A DNA stretch of 5,667 nt from Microcaldota archaeon (GTDB lineage Archaea; Micrarchaeota; Micrarchaeia; Micrarchaeales; Micrarchaeaceae), in NCBI GenBank assembly GCA_021812025.1, contig JAKAPD010000040.1, positions 1-5,667 on the forward strand, read 5' to 3'. Both the position numbers and the translations under genes were made by a program. Shown in pieces: positions 1 through 5,666 of this stretch (positions are counted from its first letter, which is position 1; each line of letters begins with the position of its first letter). The notes under the pieces are model-generated. The model was not told where the DNA came from. It ran no database searches and saw only the letters and a list, made by a program, of their open reading frames with translations.

Positions 1-1
1 G

Positions 2-469
2 ATATCCAGGGGCCTTGCGAAGATGACGCTTGATGAGAAAGTCGACCTTGTGGAACGGGTCCTTGCTTTGGGGATGGACCCGAAGCCCGAAGTCACGATG
101 ATGGAGGGCACAGGTGCTGGGACGCACGTCGCAGGTTACAGGAAAGTGATGAGGCCGATAAAGGCGTTCATCGAGGAATCGAACGCGATGATTAAAGCCG
201 GTGCTAAGATGCTCATGTTCGAGTCAGAAGGCGTCACGGAGGACATGCCGCAGAAAGAGTGGAGGCTCGATGTGATAAACAAAGTGATAAAAGAATTCGG
301 CTACAAGCGCTGGATGTTCGAGGCTGCGGATCCCGTTGTTTTCAAATGGTATTTGCAGAATGTGGCGAGGGATGTAAACCTCTTCATCGATTTCACACAG
401 GTCGTAGAATTCAACGTGTGGAGATATGGACTCTGGGGTGACAAGAGGCTGTGGAGCAGGCAAAAATGA
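2..469 (+). CDS. comA: Phosphosulfolactate synthase (ComA/HSA32 family), 5'-truncated by window edge
   Basis: The family adds sulfite to phosphoenolpyruvate to give (R)-phospho-3-sulfolactate, the first step of coenzyme M synthesis in methanogens; related proteins occur in non-methanogens and plants (HSA32) with less clear roles. The reading frame is open to the left edge. The residues before the first internal Met (ISRGLAK) match the family's conserved 'IS.G' segment, so the ATG at base 23 is not the true start and about 100 N-terminal residues of a usual ~250 are missing. Visible family signatures are GAKMLMFESEG, the R-x-DVI segment, MFEAADPVVFKWY, VNLFID and the C-terminal RYGLWG..RLW. 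These resemble the HSA32-like branch more than the methanogen enzyme. The usual DHSQ after VNLFVD reads DFTQ here (bases 389-400), so the exact activity is uncertain. It ends at TGA 467-469, converging on the aminotransferase gene. Family confidence is high; the coenzyme M role is weakly supported. Confidence 0.85.
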   Translation: MSRGLAKMTLDEKVDLVERVLALGMDPKPEVTMMEGTGAGTHVAGYRKVMRPIKAFIEESNAMIKAGAKMLMFESEGVTEDMPQKEWRLDVINKVIKEFGYKRWMFEAADPVVFKWYLQNVARDVNLFIDFTQVVEFNVWRYGLWGDKRLWSRQK

Positions 470-470
470 T

Positions 471-486
471 TAAATAAATTTATTTT
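471..486. terminator. Shared AT-rich terminator region between convergent genes
   Basis: The 10-base gap between two converging stop codons lies inside a perfect 14-base palindrome (AAATAAATTTATTT, bases 472-485). The plus strand continues into T-rich sequence (TTTATTTTGCGC, then TTGTTTTCTTG). The minus strand reads TTTATTTAATCATTTTTG. Archaeal intrinsic terminators are mainly T-tracts, so this region could end both transcripts. The function is inferred from position and composition only; the hairpin itself would be all A-U and weak. Confidence 0.45.
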
Positions 487-1799
487 GCGCTTGTTTTCTT
501 GATTGCATCATCTAACAGGTTTAGCCCTTTTTCCAGGACATTTTCATTTATCGTTATCGGCGGTATTATCCTTATCGCAGAGGTTCCAGCAGGCAGCAGG
601 AGCAGACCTTCGTAAAAGCATTTTTCAATTATCGCGTCTCTTTCCTTGATTCCGTGATCCTTCGACTTCTTGTTTTTGACTATTTCGATAGCCAGCATCA
701 TCCCGAGCCCCCGCACGTCACCAACTATCTCGTAATTTTCCTTCAGCTCGTTCAGCCTCTTCATCATGATCCTGTTCTTCCTTTTGACCATGGACTCGAT
801 CAATCTCTTGTTCTTTTTCAGATGATTTAGAGTCGCGTTCGCAGCCGCGACAGACGCAAGGTTTCCACCGAACGTTCCGGCGTGCGACCCGGCTGGCGTA
901 TCGCCAAGGGATCGGCTTGCGATTGTAGCACCCAGGGGAAGGCCTCCGCCTATCGCCTTTGCCATGGTGTAAATGTCAGCAGTGACTCCGAAATTATCCA
1001 TTGCAAGGAACTTACCTGTTCGCATGTACCCTGCCTGCACTTCGTCCGATACTAAGACTATATTATTTTCGGTGGCGATCCTTCGCAGCTCTTTCATGAA
1101 TATCTTCGGCGGGACTATGTAACCGCCTTCGCCCTGTATGGGCTCTACGAAAATGGCGGCTATCTCCCTTGGCGAGTATTCTTTCGCCATTATGACCTTC
1201 TCGAGATGATCTATGCACGCCAGAGCATGCTCCTCTGGGCTGCTTGTGTTGAACTGGTCCCTGTAGTAGTTCGGATAGATCGCATGAACGACGTTCGGGA
1301 ATGGACCATAGTGCTCTCTATGGACTAGCTTTGTGGCCGTTATGCCCAATGCGCCCAGGCTTCTACCGTGGAAAGCGTTGATGAAGCCGACTATGTAGCT
1401 CTTTTTCGTGAAAAGCTTAGCCAGCTTTATCGCGTCCTCGTTAGCTTCCGTACCTGAATTTGAAAGGAATACTCTCCCGAAGCCCTTCGGGAACATAGTA
1501 AGAAGATTTTCGGCGAATCTGACCGGCAATTCTGAATAGTAGTCGAGGAAAGCTGCATGCATCAGCTTGTCAACCTGGTCCTTCACCGCTTTTCTCACTG
1601 CGGCCGTGCCGTTGCCACCGAAGTTGTAGACGCTTATGAAGCTCGAGAAGTCTATGAACCTGTTGCCCTCAATGTCATACGCATAGTCGCCAGATGCCCT
1701 CTCAGCTACGAACGGATAGTGCTCCCTGGTTGTTGTGAACATTACCTTTTTGTCCCTTTTTATTATATTCTGCGTTTTCTTTCCTATATTTATCATCAT
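480..1799 (-). CDS. Class III PLP-dependent aminotransferase (GABA/ornithine aminotransferase-like)
   Basis: A 439-residue fold-type I enzyme, full length for the family. It probably moves an amino group from an omega- or alpha-amino acid to a keto acid using PLP in the cytoplasm. Visible motifs are the phosphate-binding SGTEAN (115-120), FHGR (143-146), EPIQGEGG (219-226), DEVQ with pyridine-nitrogen Asp252 and Gln255, Schiff-base Lys281 in MAKAIGGG, TFGGN with Thr309, and substrate-carboxylate Arg410 in IRIIPP. The overall pattern is closest to the archaeal 4-aminobutyrate aminotransferase-like group, which also contains ornithine aminotransferases and amino-acid racemases in Pyrococcus, so substrate and even reaction type are open. 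The usual GHxHP motif near residue 61 is replaced by GGNGT. It is the last gene of the operon. Its ATG overlaps the ACD alpha stop (ATGA), with a second ATG immediately after; AAGGCGGT upstream is a plausible ribosome site, slightly favouring the second ATG. Confidence 0.9.
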   Translation of the reverse strand: MMINIGKKTQNIIKRDKKVMFTTTREHYPFVAERASGDYAYDIEGNRFIDFSSFISVYNFGGNGTAAVRKAVKDQVDKLMHAAFLDYYSELPVRFAENLLTMFPKGFGRVFLSNSGTEANEDAIKLAKLFTKKSYIVGFINAFHGRSLGALGITATKLVHREHYGPFPNVVHAIYPNYYRDQFNTSSPEEHALACIDHLEKVIMAKEYSPREIAAIFVEPIQGEGGYIVPPKIFMKELRRIATENNIVLVSDEVQAGYMRTGKFLAMDNFGVTADIYTMAKAIGGGLPLGATIASRSLGDTPAGSHAGTFGGNLASVAAANATLNHLKKNKRLIESMVKRKNRIMMKRLNELKENYEIVGDVRGLGMMLAIEIVKNKKSKDHGIKERDAIIEKCFYEGLLLLPAGTSAIRIIPPITINENVLEKGLNLLDDAIKKTSAK

Positions 1800-3208
1800 A
1801 CCGCCTTTTCCCTATATCTGGAGTAGCTTATTAATGCTGCGAGCGCCTTTGCTGCGGCGCTGGGCGATTCGTAGACTGGCACTCCGGCACTCTCCATCAA
1901 TTTGGTATGCGATTGCGTATATGAGCTGCCGGTGCTCACCACGACAAGAGGTTTCTTTTTTCCATTGTTGAAATTGACAACCGCGTCCACGAGCTTCTCA
2001 TCGGCTCCCGGCGTCTGGAAGAGCGCTATCATCATTATTGCATCGACGTTCTGGTCGGTGCTAAGCACTTCGAGCGCATCGCCGAACCTCTTATAATCAG
2101 CTTCTCCACCGACATCCATAGGCAGCGCGATGTTTACTATAGGCGGCATCCTTCGCCTAAGCTCCTTCTGCGACTCTTTTGTAAGCTGCGGGAATGTCAA
2201 CCCATTCTGGTATATAGCGTCTGTCGCAAGCACTCCGTGGCCGCCCCCGTTTGTTATCACCGCTACCCTATTGCCGGTGACTAGCGGTTGTGTGTCGAAG
2301 ATTTTCGCGAAGTAGATGAGCTCCTCGAGCTCGTGCGCTTCCGTCATGCCGAATTGCCTGAATACTGCACTGTACGATTCATAGCTCCCGGCCAATGATG
2401 CAGTATGCGAATGTGCTGCAGTAGCTCCGGTCTCTGTGATCCCCCCTTTTATTATCACTACCGGCTTGCTTTTCGTTACTTCCTTCGCCACCTCTATGAA
2501 TTCCCTGCCCCGTTTTGCCCCTTCAAGATAATAGACTATCACTTTTGTGTTTTTGTCTTTTGCAAGGAAGTGCAGTATGTCTACCTCGTCGACTACTGTC
2601 GCATTTCCGTACGATATGAACCTTGATAGGCCAAAGCCTTCTGCACTTATCAGGTCGAGCGTGGAGCTGCCTACAGAGCCGCTCTGCGAAACGAAGCTGA
2701 CGCCACCTATTTTCGGCCTCTCTATCTTGTAAGTAGGCAGGAATAGCGTGTCTATCCTGGCTCTAGGATCCATGACACCAAGGCAGTTAGGCCCTATGAA
2801 TGGCATCTTGTACTTCTTCGATATCTGTTTTATCTTCTCTTCCAAATCCGCCGCACCGACCTCTGCGAACCCACCGCTTACTATGACTGCGCCGTTCGCT
2901 TTGGCTTTTCCGCACTCCTCCAGCACATTGGGCACGCCTGCAGCCGGTATGGCTATCACGACAAGATCGATTTCTTTCCTTATGTCGAGCACGCTTTTGT
3001 AGGCCTTGTATCCGGATATCTTCTCACCGGCATTGATGTTGACAGGGTATAGTGCACCTTGGAAGCCTGCGTCCATGTAATTCTGCATTATGACCTGGCC
3101 AACCTTGCCTGGCTTTTCCGATGCACCTATTATCGCTACGCTTCTTGGGTTGAAAATGTGCGTCAGATCTGCGAAATCGTGATTGTTTGCCGTGCTCCTC
3201 TTTACCAT
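1796..3208 (-). CDS. ADP-forming acetate/acyl-CoA synthetase, alpha subunit
   Basis: The alpha subunit of an archaeal NDP-forming acyl-CoA synthetase (ACD), which converts acyl-CoA + ADP + Pi to acid + CoA + ATP, the energy-conserving step of archaeal sugar and amino-acid fermentation. Numbered from the upstream ATG at 3217: a CoA-binding Rossmann domain begins with NPRSVAIIGAS (23-33); GPNCLG (142-147) and SQSGSVG (177-183) open the ligase-like domain; the phosphorylated catalytic histidine is His271 in SHTASLAG; and a C-terminal CoA-ligase domain starts near GNRVAVITNGGG (315-326). About 470 residues is normal for a stand-alone alpha subunit. I chose ATG 3208: GGAGG at 3218-3222 lies 9 bases ahead of it, but directly abuts the ATG at 3217, which would add three residues. 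The gene overlaps the SDR by 7 bases. The beta subunit is two genes upstream. Acyl specificity cannot be read from sequence. Confidence 0.93.
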   Translation of the reverse strand: MVKRSTANNHDFADLTHIFNPRSVAIIGASEKPGKVGQVIMQNYMDAGFQGALYPVNINAGEKISGYKAYKSVLDIRKEIDLVVIAIPAAGVPNVLEECGKAKANGAVIVSGGFAEVGAADLEEKIKQISKKYKMPFIGPNCLGVMDPRARIDTLFLPTYKIERPKIGGVSFVSQSGSVGSSTLDLISAEGFGLSRFISYGNATVVDEVDILHFLAKDKNTKVIVYYLEGAKRGREFIEVAKEVTKSKPVVIIKGGITETGATAAHSHTASLAGSYESYSAVFRQFGMTEAHELEELIYFAKIFDTQPLVTGNRVAVITNGGGHGVLATDAIYQNGLTFPQLTKESQKELRRRMPPIVNIALPMDVGGEADYKRFGDALEVLSTDQNVDAIMMIALFQTPGADEKLVDAVVNFNNGKKKPLVVVSTGSSYTQSHTKLMESAGVPVYESPSAAAKALAALISYSRYREKAV

Positions 3209-3993
3209 ATGGACCATCCTCCGTCGACCGCTATCGTCTGCCCGGTTATATAATTGGAAGCATGCGATACCAGAAGCAATAATACCCCCTTTAAATCATC
3301 GTGCTCGCCTGTCCTGCGCATAGGATTCCTTGATTTTATGTAAGCGACGGTTTTTGGGTCGCCGAATACATCTTCTTTTGTGGCCTCGCTGGGGAAAGTT
3401 CCCGGTGCTATTGCATTGACCGTTATTCCGAGAGTGGCGAATTCTACTGCAAGCCCGCGCGTAAGGTTAATAATTCCACCTTTTGAGGCATAATAAGCGG
3501 ACATCTCCCACTTTTCCACAACCAATCCGAGCACGCTGGACATGTTTACTATTTTCCCATATTTCCTTTTAGCCATGTACTTCACGGCTTCTCTAGCGGT
3601 TATGAATAGGCTCGTCAGATTAAGATTTATTTCCTTTTCCCACTTTTCCCTTGGGAATGTCAATGCGGATTCATACCCTGCGGTCTTACCAGAGGTGCCG
3701 GCGTTGTTGACGAGTATGTCGATTCTCTTGAACTTTTCGTAAGCTGCTTTGAAGAATTTCGCCACCTGGGCTTCATCGGTAACATCAACTTTCATGTACA
3801 TTACTTCAATACCATATTTTTTGCTAATTCGTCTCGCAAGTTCTTTCAATTTCTCTTCCCTGCGCGCACAGATTGCAAGATTTGCTCCTTTCGATGCTAA
3901 AGTTTCAGCAAACATTTCGCCTAACCCGGCTGATGCACCGGTTATGACAGCAGTATTGCCTTTTATATCGAATAGTTTGTCTACTTCCATCAT
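3202..3993 (-). CDS. Short-chain dehydrogenase/reductase (classical SDR, FabG-like)
   Basis: A 263-residue NAD(P)-dependent oxidoreductase of the classical SDR type, cytoplasmic, full length. The cofactor-binding TGASAGLG is at 18-25; Arg44 in CARREEK lies where basic residues usually favour NADP(H); VDVTD is at 69-73; NNAG is at 96-99. The catalytic set is probably Asn125 (NLNLTS), Ser153 (NMSS), Tyr167 and Lys171 (YYASK). The C-terminal VDGG segment is typical of FabG, glucose or gluconate dehydrogenase-like members. The substrate is unknown. Operon neighbours suggest a hydroxy/keto acid, semialdehyde or hydroxyacyl-CoA, which is inference. The ATG overlaps the upstream stop as ATGA and is followed by a second ATG. 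The codons for its terminal Gly-Gly supply the GGAGG ribosome site of the next gene. The 5' half is AT-richer than the 3' half. Confidence 0.92.
   Translation of the reverse strand: MMEVDKLFDIKGNTAVITGASAGLGEMFAETLASKGANLAICARREEKLKELARRISKKYGIEVMYMKVDVTDEAQVAKFFKAAYEKFKRIDILVNNAGTSGKTAGYESALTFPREKWEKEINLNLTSLFITAREAVKYMAKRKYGKIVNMSSVLGLVVEKWEMSAYYASKGGIINLTRGLAVEFATLGITVNAIAPGTFPSEATKEDVFGDPKTVAYIKSRNPMRRTGEHDDLKGVLLLLVSHASNYITGQTIAVDGGWSIW
3218..3222 (-). promoter_or_regulatory. Ribosome binding site of ACD alpha, embedded in SDR coding sequence
   Basis: Minus-strand GGAGG lies inside the codons for the conserved C-terminal Asp-Gly-Gly of the SDR. It is 9 bases ahead of the ATG at 3208-3206 and has zero spacing to the ATG at 3217-3215. 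It therefore decides the alpha-subunit start and implies translational coupling. Confidence 0.7.
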
Positions 3994-4415
3994 TTCACTC
4001 TCTTCCTTTCTTCACCGAAAAGCCCGTTATTGAAATAGAACAACTTTGTTGACGTCACTTTTGCCAGCGCTTTTGCACTTTTAAAATACTGGAGTGTTGC
4101 GCCGCTCCATTTAACATTTCTCTTGAAATAGAGGTTGTAGGCTTTGAGTATGTTTATAGGCCCTTTTACCCATTCCGCATCTCCTTCTAGTTGCACCCCT
4201 ATTTTTGGACCTGTAATTTTTTGTTTCGTTGAATATATGGCTACTGCTACATTTTTATTATGCGAAATATTTTTCATGTGCCTGGATTCTGGACCAGAAA
4301 CAAAGTATAGGTTAAAATCATTATCGTAGGCGAATACCACGGGAGCTATCCAAACACCTTCTCTTTCATAAGTTGCCAGCGCGCAATAAAGAGTGGAATC
4401 TAGACACTTTTTCAC
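3990..4415 (-). CDS. Pyridoxamine 5'-phosphate oxidase-like FMN-binding split-barrel protein
   Basis: A small (about 141-residue) split beta-barrel protein of the PNPOx-like superfamily, whose members bind FMN, F420 or heme, usually as dimers. The N-terminal CALATYEREGVWIAPVVFAYDNDFN segment has the family 'LAT..dG.....Pv.fayD' pattern. It is followed by LYFVSGPESRHMKNISHNKNVAVAIY, matching the 'lyf.s.p.SrH..Ni..N..Va..i' block that contacts the flavin phosphate. A role in PLP supply to the neighbouring aminotransferase is tempting but unsupported, because this subgroup is not the PdxH enzyme. The GTG start at 4415 has no clear ribosome site and leaves a short N-terminus. The frame is open upstream to a TAA at 4446-4448 and would encode SDKTSDLKKL, resembling the helix these proteins usually start with. 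The gene is markedly AT-richer than the ACD alpha gene. It overlaps the SDR by 4 bases. Confidence 0.82.
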   Translation of the reverse strand: MKKCLDSTLYCALATYEREGVWIAPVVFAYDNDFNLYFVSGPESRHMKNISHNKNVAVAIYSTKQKITGPKIGVQLEGDAEWVKGPINILKAYNLYFKRNVKWSGATLQYFKSAKALAKVTSTKLFYFNNGLFGEERKRVK

Positions 4416-4440
4416 CAGTTTTTTTAGGTCTGACGTTTTA

Positions 4441-5058
4441 TCACTTTAAAATTCTTATATCAACAGCATCGTACGTGCCATCATGAAGTATCAACGGGTT
4501 GAGATCGAGTTCCTGGATGTTGTTTTCCACAAGCAATTTTGAGATTTTGAGCAGAACCTCTTCAATCATCTTCTCTGATTTCTGATCTGGTGCGATTACT
4601 TTCTTTGATTTAAGTTGCTCTAGCATCTTTTTCGCATCATATCTAGTTATCGGGCACACCCTTAGCGCGAAATCCTTGAATGTTTCTACATAGATGCCGC
4701 CCAATCCCAGCAAAATCATCTTCCCGAACTGGCTGTCAACTTTGCCGCCCATTATTATCTCAATGCCCTGCTTTGTCATCGGCTGGGCCAGTATCTTATA
4801 CGGCTTGAACTTCTGTGCTTTCTTTGAAAGTCTCAAGAATGCGCCTTTTATCTGGTCGCTCGTCAGCAGATCCAGCTCAAGAAGGCCGCTTTTTGTCTTG
4901 TGGATCGCTTTTTTTGTTATTCCTTTCAGGACAATCGGCCTTCCTTTTGAGAATTTGATTGCCTCGTCGGCGCTTTTAACGTATTTGCTTTCGATAGAGT
5001 TGATTCCGTACTTCTTCATCAGGTTATACGCGCTAACGTAGTCCAGCAACTCCCCCAT
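4441..5058 (-). CDS. ADP-forming acetate/acyl-CoA synthetase, beta subunit (ATP-grasp)
   Basis: The nucleotide-binding partner of the ACD alpha subunit. Numbered from the upstream TTG at 5076: PIVLKGITKKAIHKTKSGL (47-65) holds His59, the position of the second phosphorylatable histidine of ACD beta subunits. The ATP-grasp core GIEIIMGGKVDSQFG (104-118) and GLGGIYVETFKD (124-135) follow, and ELDLNPL (189-195) is the metal/nucleotide-binding end motif. About 205-211 residues is slightly shorter than typical stand-alone beta subunits (~230). The family's usual DPQFGP reads DSQFGK here. Two starts are possible: TTG 5076, or ATG 5058 (residue 7). I prefer ATG because the TATA-like element at about 5085-5096 predicts transcription starting near 5065, downstream of the TTG. 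It is the first gene of the five-gene operon, separated from its alpha partner by two genes. The alpha/beta pairing is inferred from shared family and operon. Confidence 0.9.
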   Translation of the reverse strand: MGELLDYVSAYNLMKKYGINSIESKYVKSADEAIKFSKGRPIVLKGITKKAIHKTKSGLLELDLLTSDQIKGAFLRLSKKAQKFKPYKILAQPMTKQGIEIIMGGKVDSQFGKMILLGLGGIYVETFKDFALRVCPITRYDAKKMLEQLKSKKVIAPDQKSEKMIEEVLLKISKLLVENNIQELDLNPLILHDGTYDAVDIRILK

Positions 5059-5084
5059 TTCACGACCGAAGTTCAATATCTGGC

Positions 5085-5104
5085 AATATTAATATTCCTT
5101 TTCG
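5085..5104 (-). promoter_or_regulatory. Probable archaeal promoter (BRE + TATA-like) for the five-gene operon
   Basis: On the minus strand CGAAAA (5104-5099), resembling a TFB recognition element, precedes AATATTAATATT (5096-5085), a TATA-like box that is also a perfect 12-base palindrome. The usual ~26-base spacing puts the start site near 5065, about 7 bases before ATG 5058, giving a nearly leaderless mRNA. It sits in the only gap of notable size among the minus-strand genes. It is inferred from pattern and position; read-through from the copper genes is also possible because no T-tract lies between. Confidence 0.5.
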
Positions 5105-5121
5105 TTTGCCGAGAGGCGCAG

Positions 5122-5226
5122 TTATCTCTTTCCCTTTGAGGGCACGAGCGCCATGCCGCATTCTGGGCATTTGCCTGGTTTCTTCGAGCGCACCTTCAAA
5201 TGCATAGGACATGTGTATTCCATCAT
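5122..5226 (-). CDS. Stand-alone heavy-metal-binding domain (HMBD) mini-protein, 34 aa
   Basis: This very short gene encodes a complete copy of the CPMH...CPxCGMALVP heavy-metal-binding domain, normally found fused at the N-terminus of copper/silver P-type ATPases and in efflux proteins. Visible residues are Tyr4-Thr5-Cys6-Pro-Met8-His9, then Pro17-Gly-Lys-Cys20-Pro-Glu-Cys23-Gly-Met25-Ala-Leu-Val-Pro29, with a basic tail ending SKGKR. The three Cys, His9 and Met8/Met25 are likely metal ligands. It follows the ATPase stop by 11 bases, has GGTGAT immediately upstream, and starts with tandem ATGs (5226 and 5223; the second has better spacing). It is therefore very likely co-transcribed with the ATPase and may deliver, buffer or sense copper for it; that role is inference. 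The motif conservation, ribosome site and position make a chance ORF unlikely. Confidence 0.85.
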   Translation of the reverse strand: MMEYTCPMHLKVRSKKPGKCPECGMALVPSKGKR

Positions 5227-5232
5227 ATCACC
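5227..5232 (-). promoter_or_regulatory. Ribosome binding site of the HMBD mini-protein
   Basis: Minus-strand GGTGAT is a strong match to the archaeal 16S tail complement. It lies between the ATPase stop and the tandem ATG of the 34-residue gene, abutting the first ATG and three bases from the second. It supports the tiny ORF as a translated gene. Confidence 0.65.
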
Positions 5233-5237
5233 AAATA

Positions 5238-5666
5238 TCACACTTTGAACCTGTTCAATAGCAATGAGTTTGACACGACGGTCACGGAGCTGAACGCCAT
5301 CGCGAATGCGGCCAGCAACGGAAGGAAACTGTATATGCTCGTAGTATAGACTGGTATCAATGCTCCCGCGGCTATCGGAATCAGTATCGCGTTGTAGCCG
5401 AACGCCCAGAACAGATTCTGCTTTATCTTGCGCATGGTCTTTTTCCCGAGTTCTAGCGCTATGAATGCATCATAGACGTTGTTTTTGATTAGCACTATCC
5501 CACCCGCTTGGATTGCGACTTCCGTACCTGCGCCTATGGCCATTCCCAGATCGGCTTTCGTTAGCGCCGGCGCGTCGTTCACGCCGTCACCGACCATGGC
5601 AACGGTATGACCTTCCCTCTGGAGCTCGGCAATCTTCCTCATCTTCTCTTTGGGTTTTGACTGGGC
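5238..5666 (-). CDS. copA: Cu(+)-transporting P-type ATPase (P1B-1, CopA-like), C-terminal part
   Basis: The last 142 residues of a heavy-metal P-type ATPase that exports Cu(+) across the cytoplasmic membrane using ATP. The frame is open past the right edge, so the Met at 5642 is internal. Residue numbers count from the first visible codon. The hinge motif MVGDGVNDAPAL (24-35) belongs to the P-domain and coordinates Mg during phosphorylation at an Asp outside the window. Two hydrophobic segments follow. The first (about 84-105) contains Tyr91-Asn92, and the second (about 114-134) contains Met123 and Ser127; these are the metal-site residues that mark the copper/silver class. The protein ends shortly after the last membrane segment, as is usual. 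The ATP-binding domain, the CPC motif and any N-terminal metal-binding domain are outside the window. Its partner mini-protein follows 11 bases downstream. Confidence 0.92.
   Translation of the reverse strand, partial: AQSKPKEKMRKIAELQREGHTVAMVGDGVNDAPALTKADLGMAIGAGTEVAIQAGGIVLIKNNVYDAFIALELGKKTMRKIKQNLFWAFGYNAILIPIAAGALIPVYTTSIYSFLPLLAAFAMAFSSVTVVSNSLLLNRFKV

Noticed and set aside
224..463. Minus-strand frame and an overlapping plus-strand frame (259-441) inside the ComA-like gene
   Set aside because: They are shadows of the phosphosulfolactate synthase frame, which has matching family motifs.
1557..1971. Plus-strand open frames opposite the aminotransferase and ACD alpha
   Set aside because: They lie antisense to genes with clear family motifs and show no recognisable domain or ribosome site.
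3990..4415. Assigning the split-barrel protein as PdxH supplying PLP to the aminotransferase
   Set aside because: It resembles the broad PNPOx-like flavin-binding group, not the true PdxH enzyme; a neighbouring PLP enzyme is not enough evidence.
4416..4430. Possible programmed frameshift at the A-run (CTAAAAAAAC on the minus strand) joining ACD beta to the flavoprotein
   Set aside because: ACD beta ends at a normal TGA after its conserved end motif, upstream of the run, and the short GTG frame overlapping that stop ends in TAA before the run.
3542..5041. Plus-strand open frames (3542-3742, 3749-4033, 4144-4329, 4694-5041) with hydrophobic translations
   Set aside because: The hydrophobic look comes from reading Lys/Glu-rich minus-strand genes backwards; all are covered by well-supported genes.
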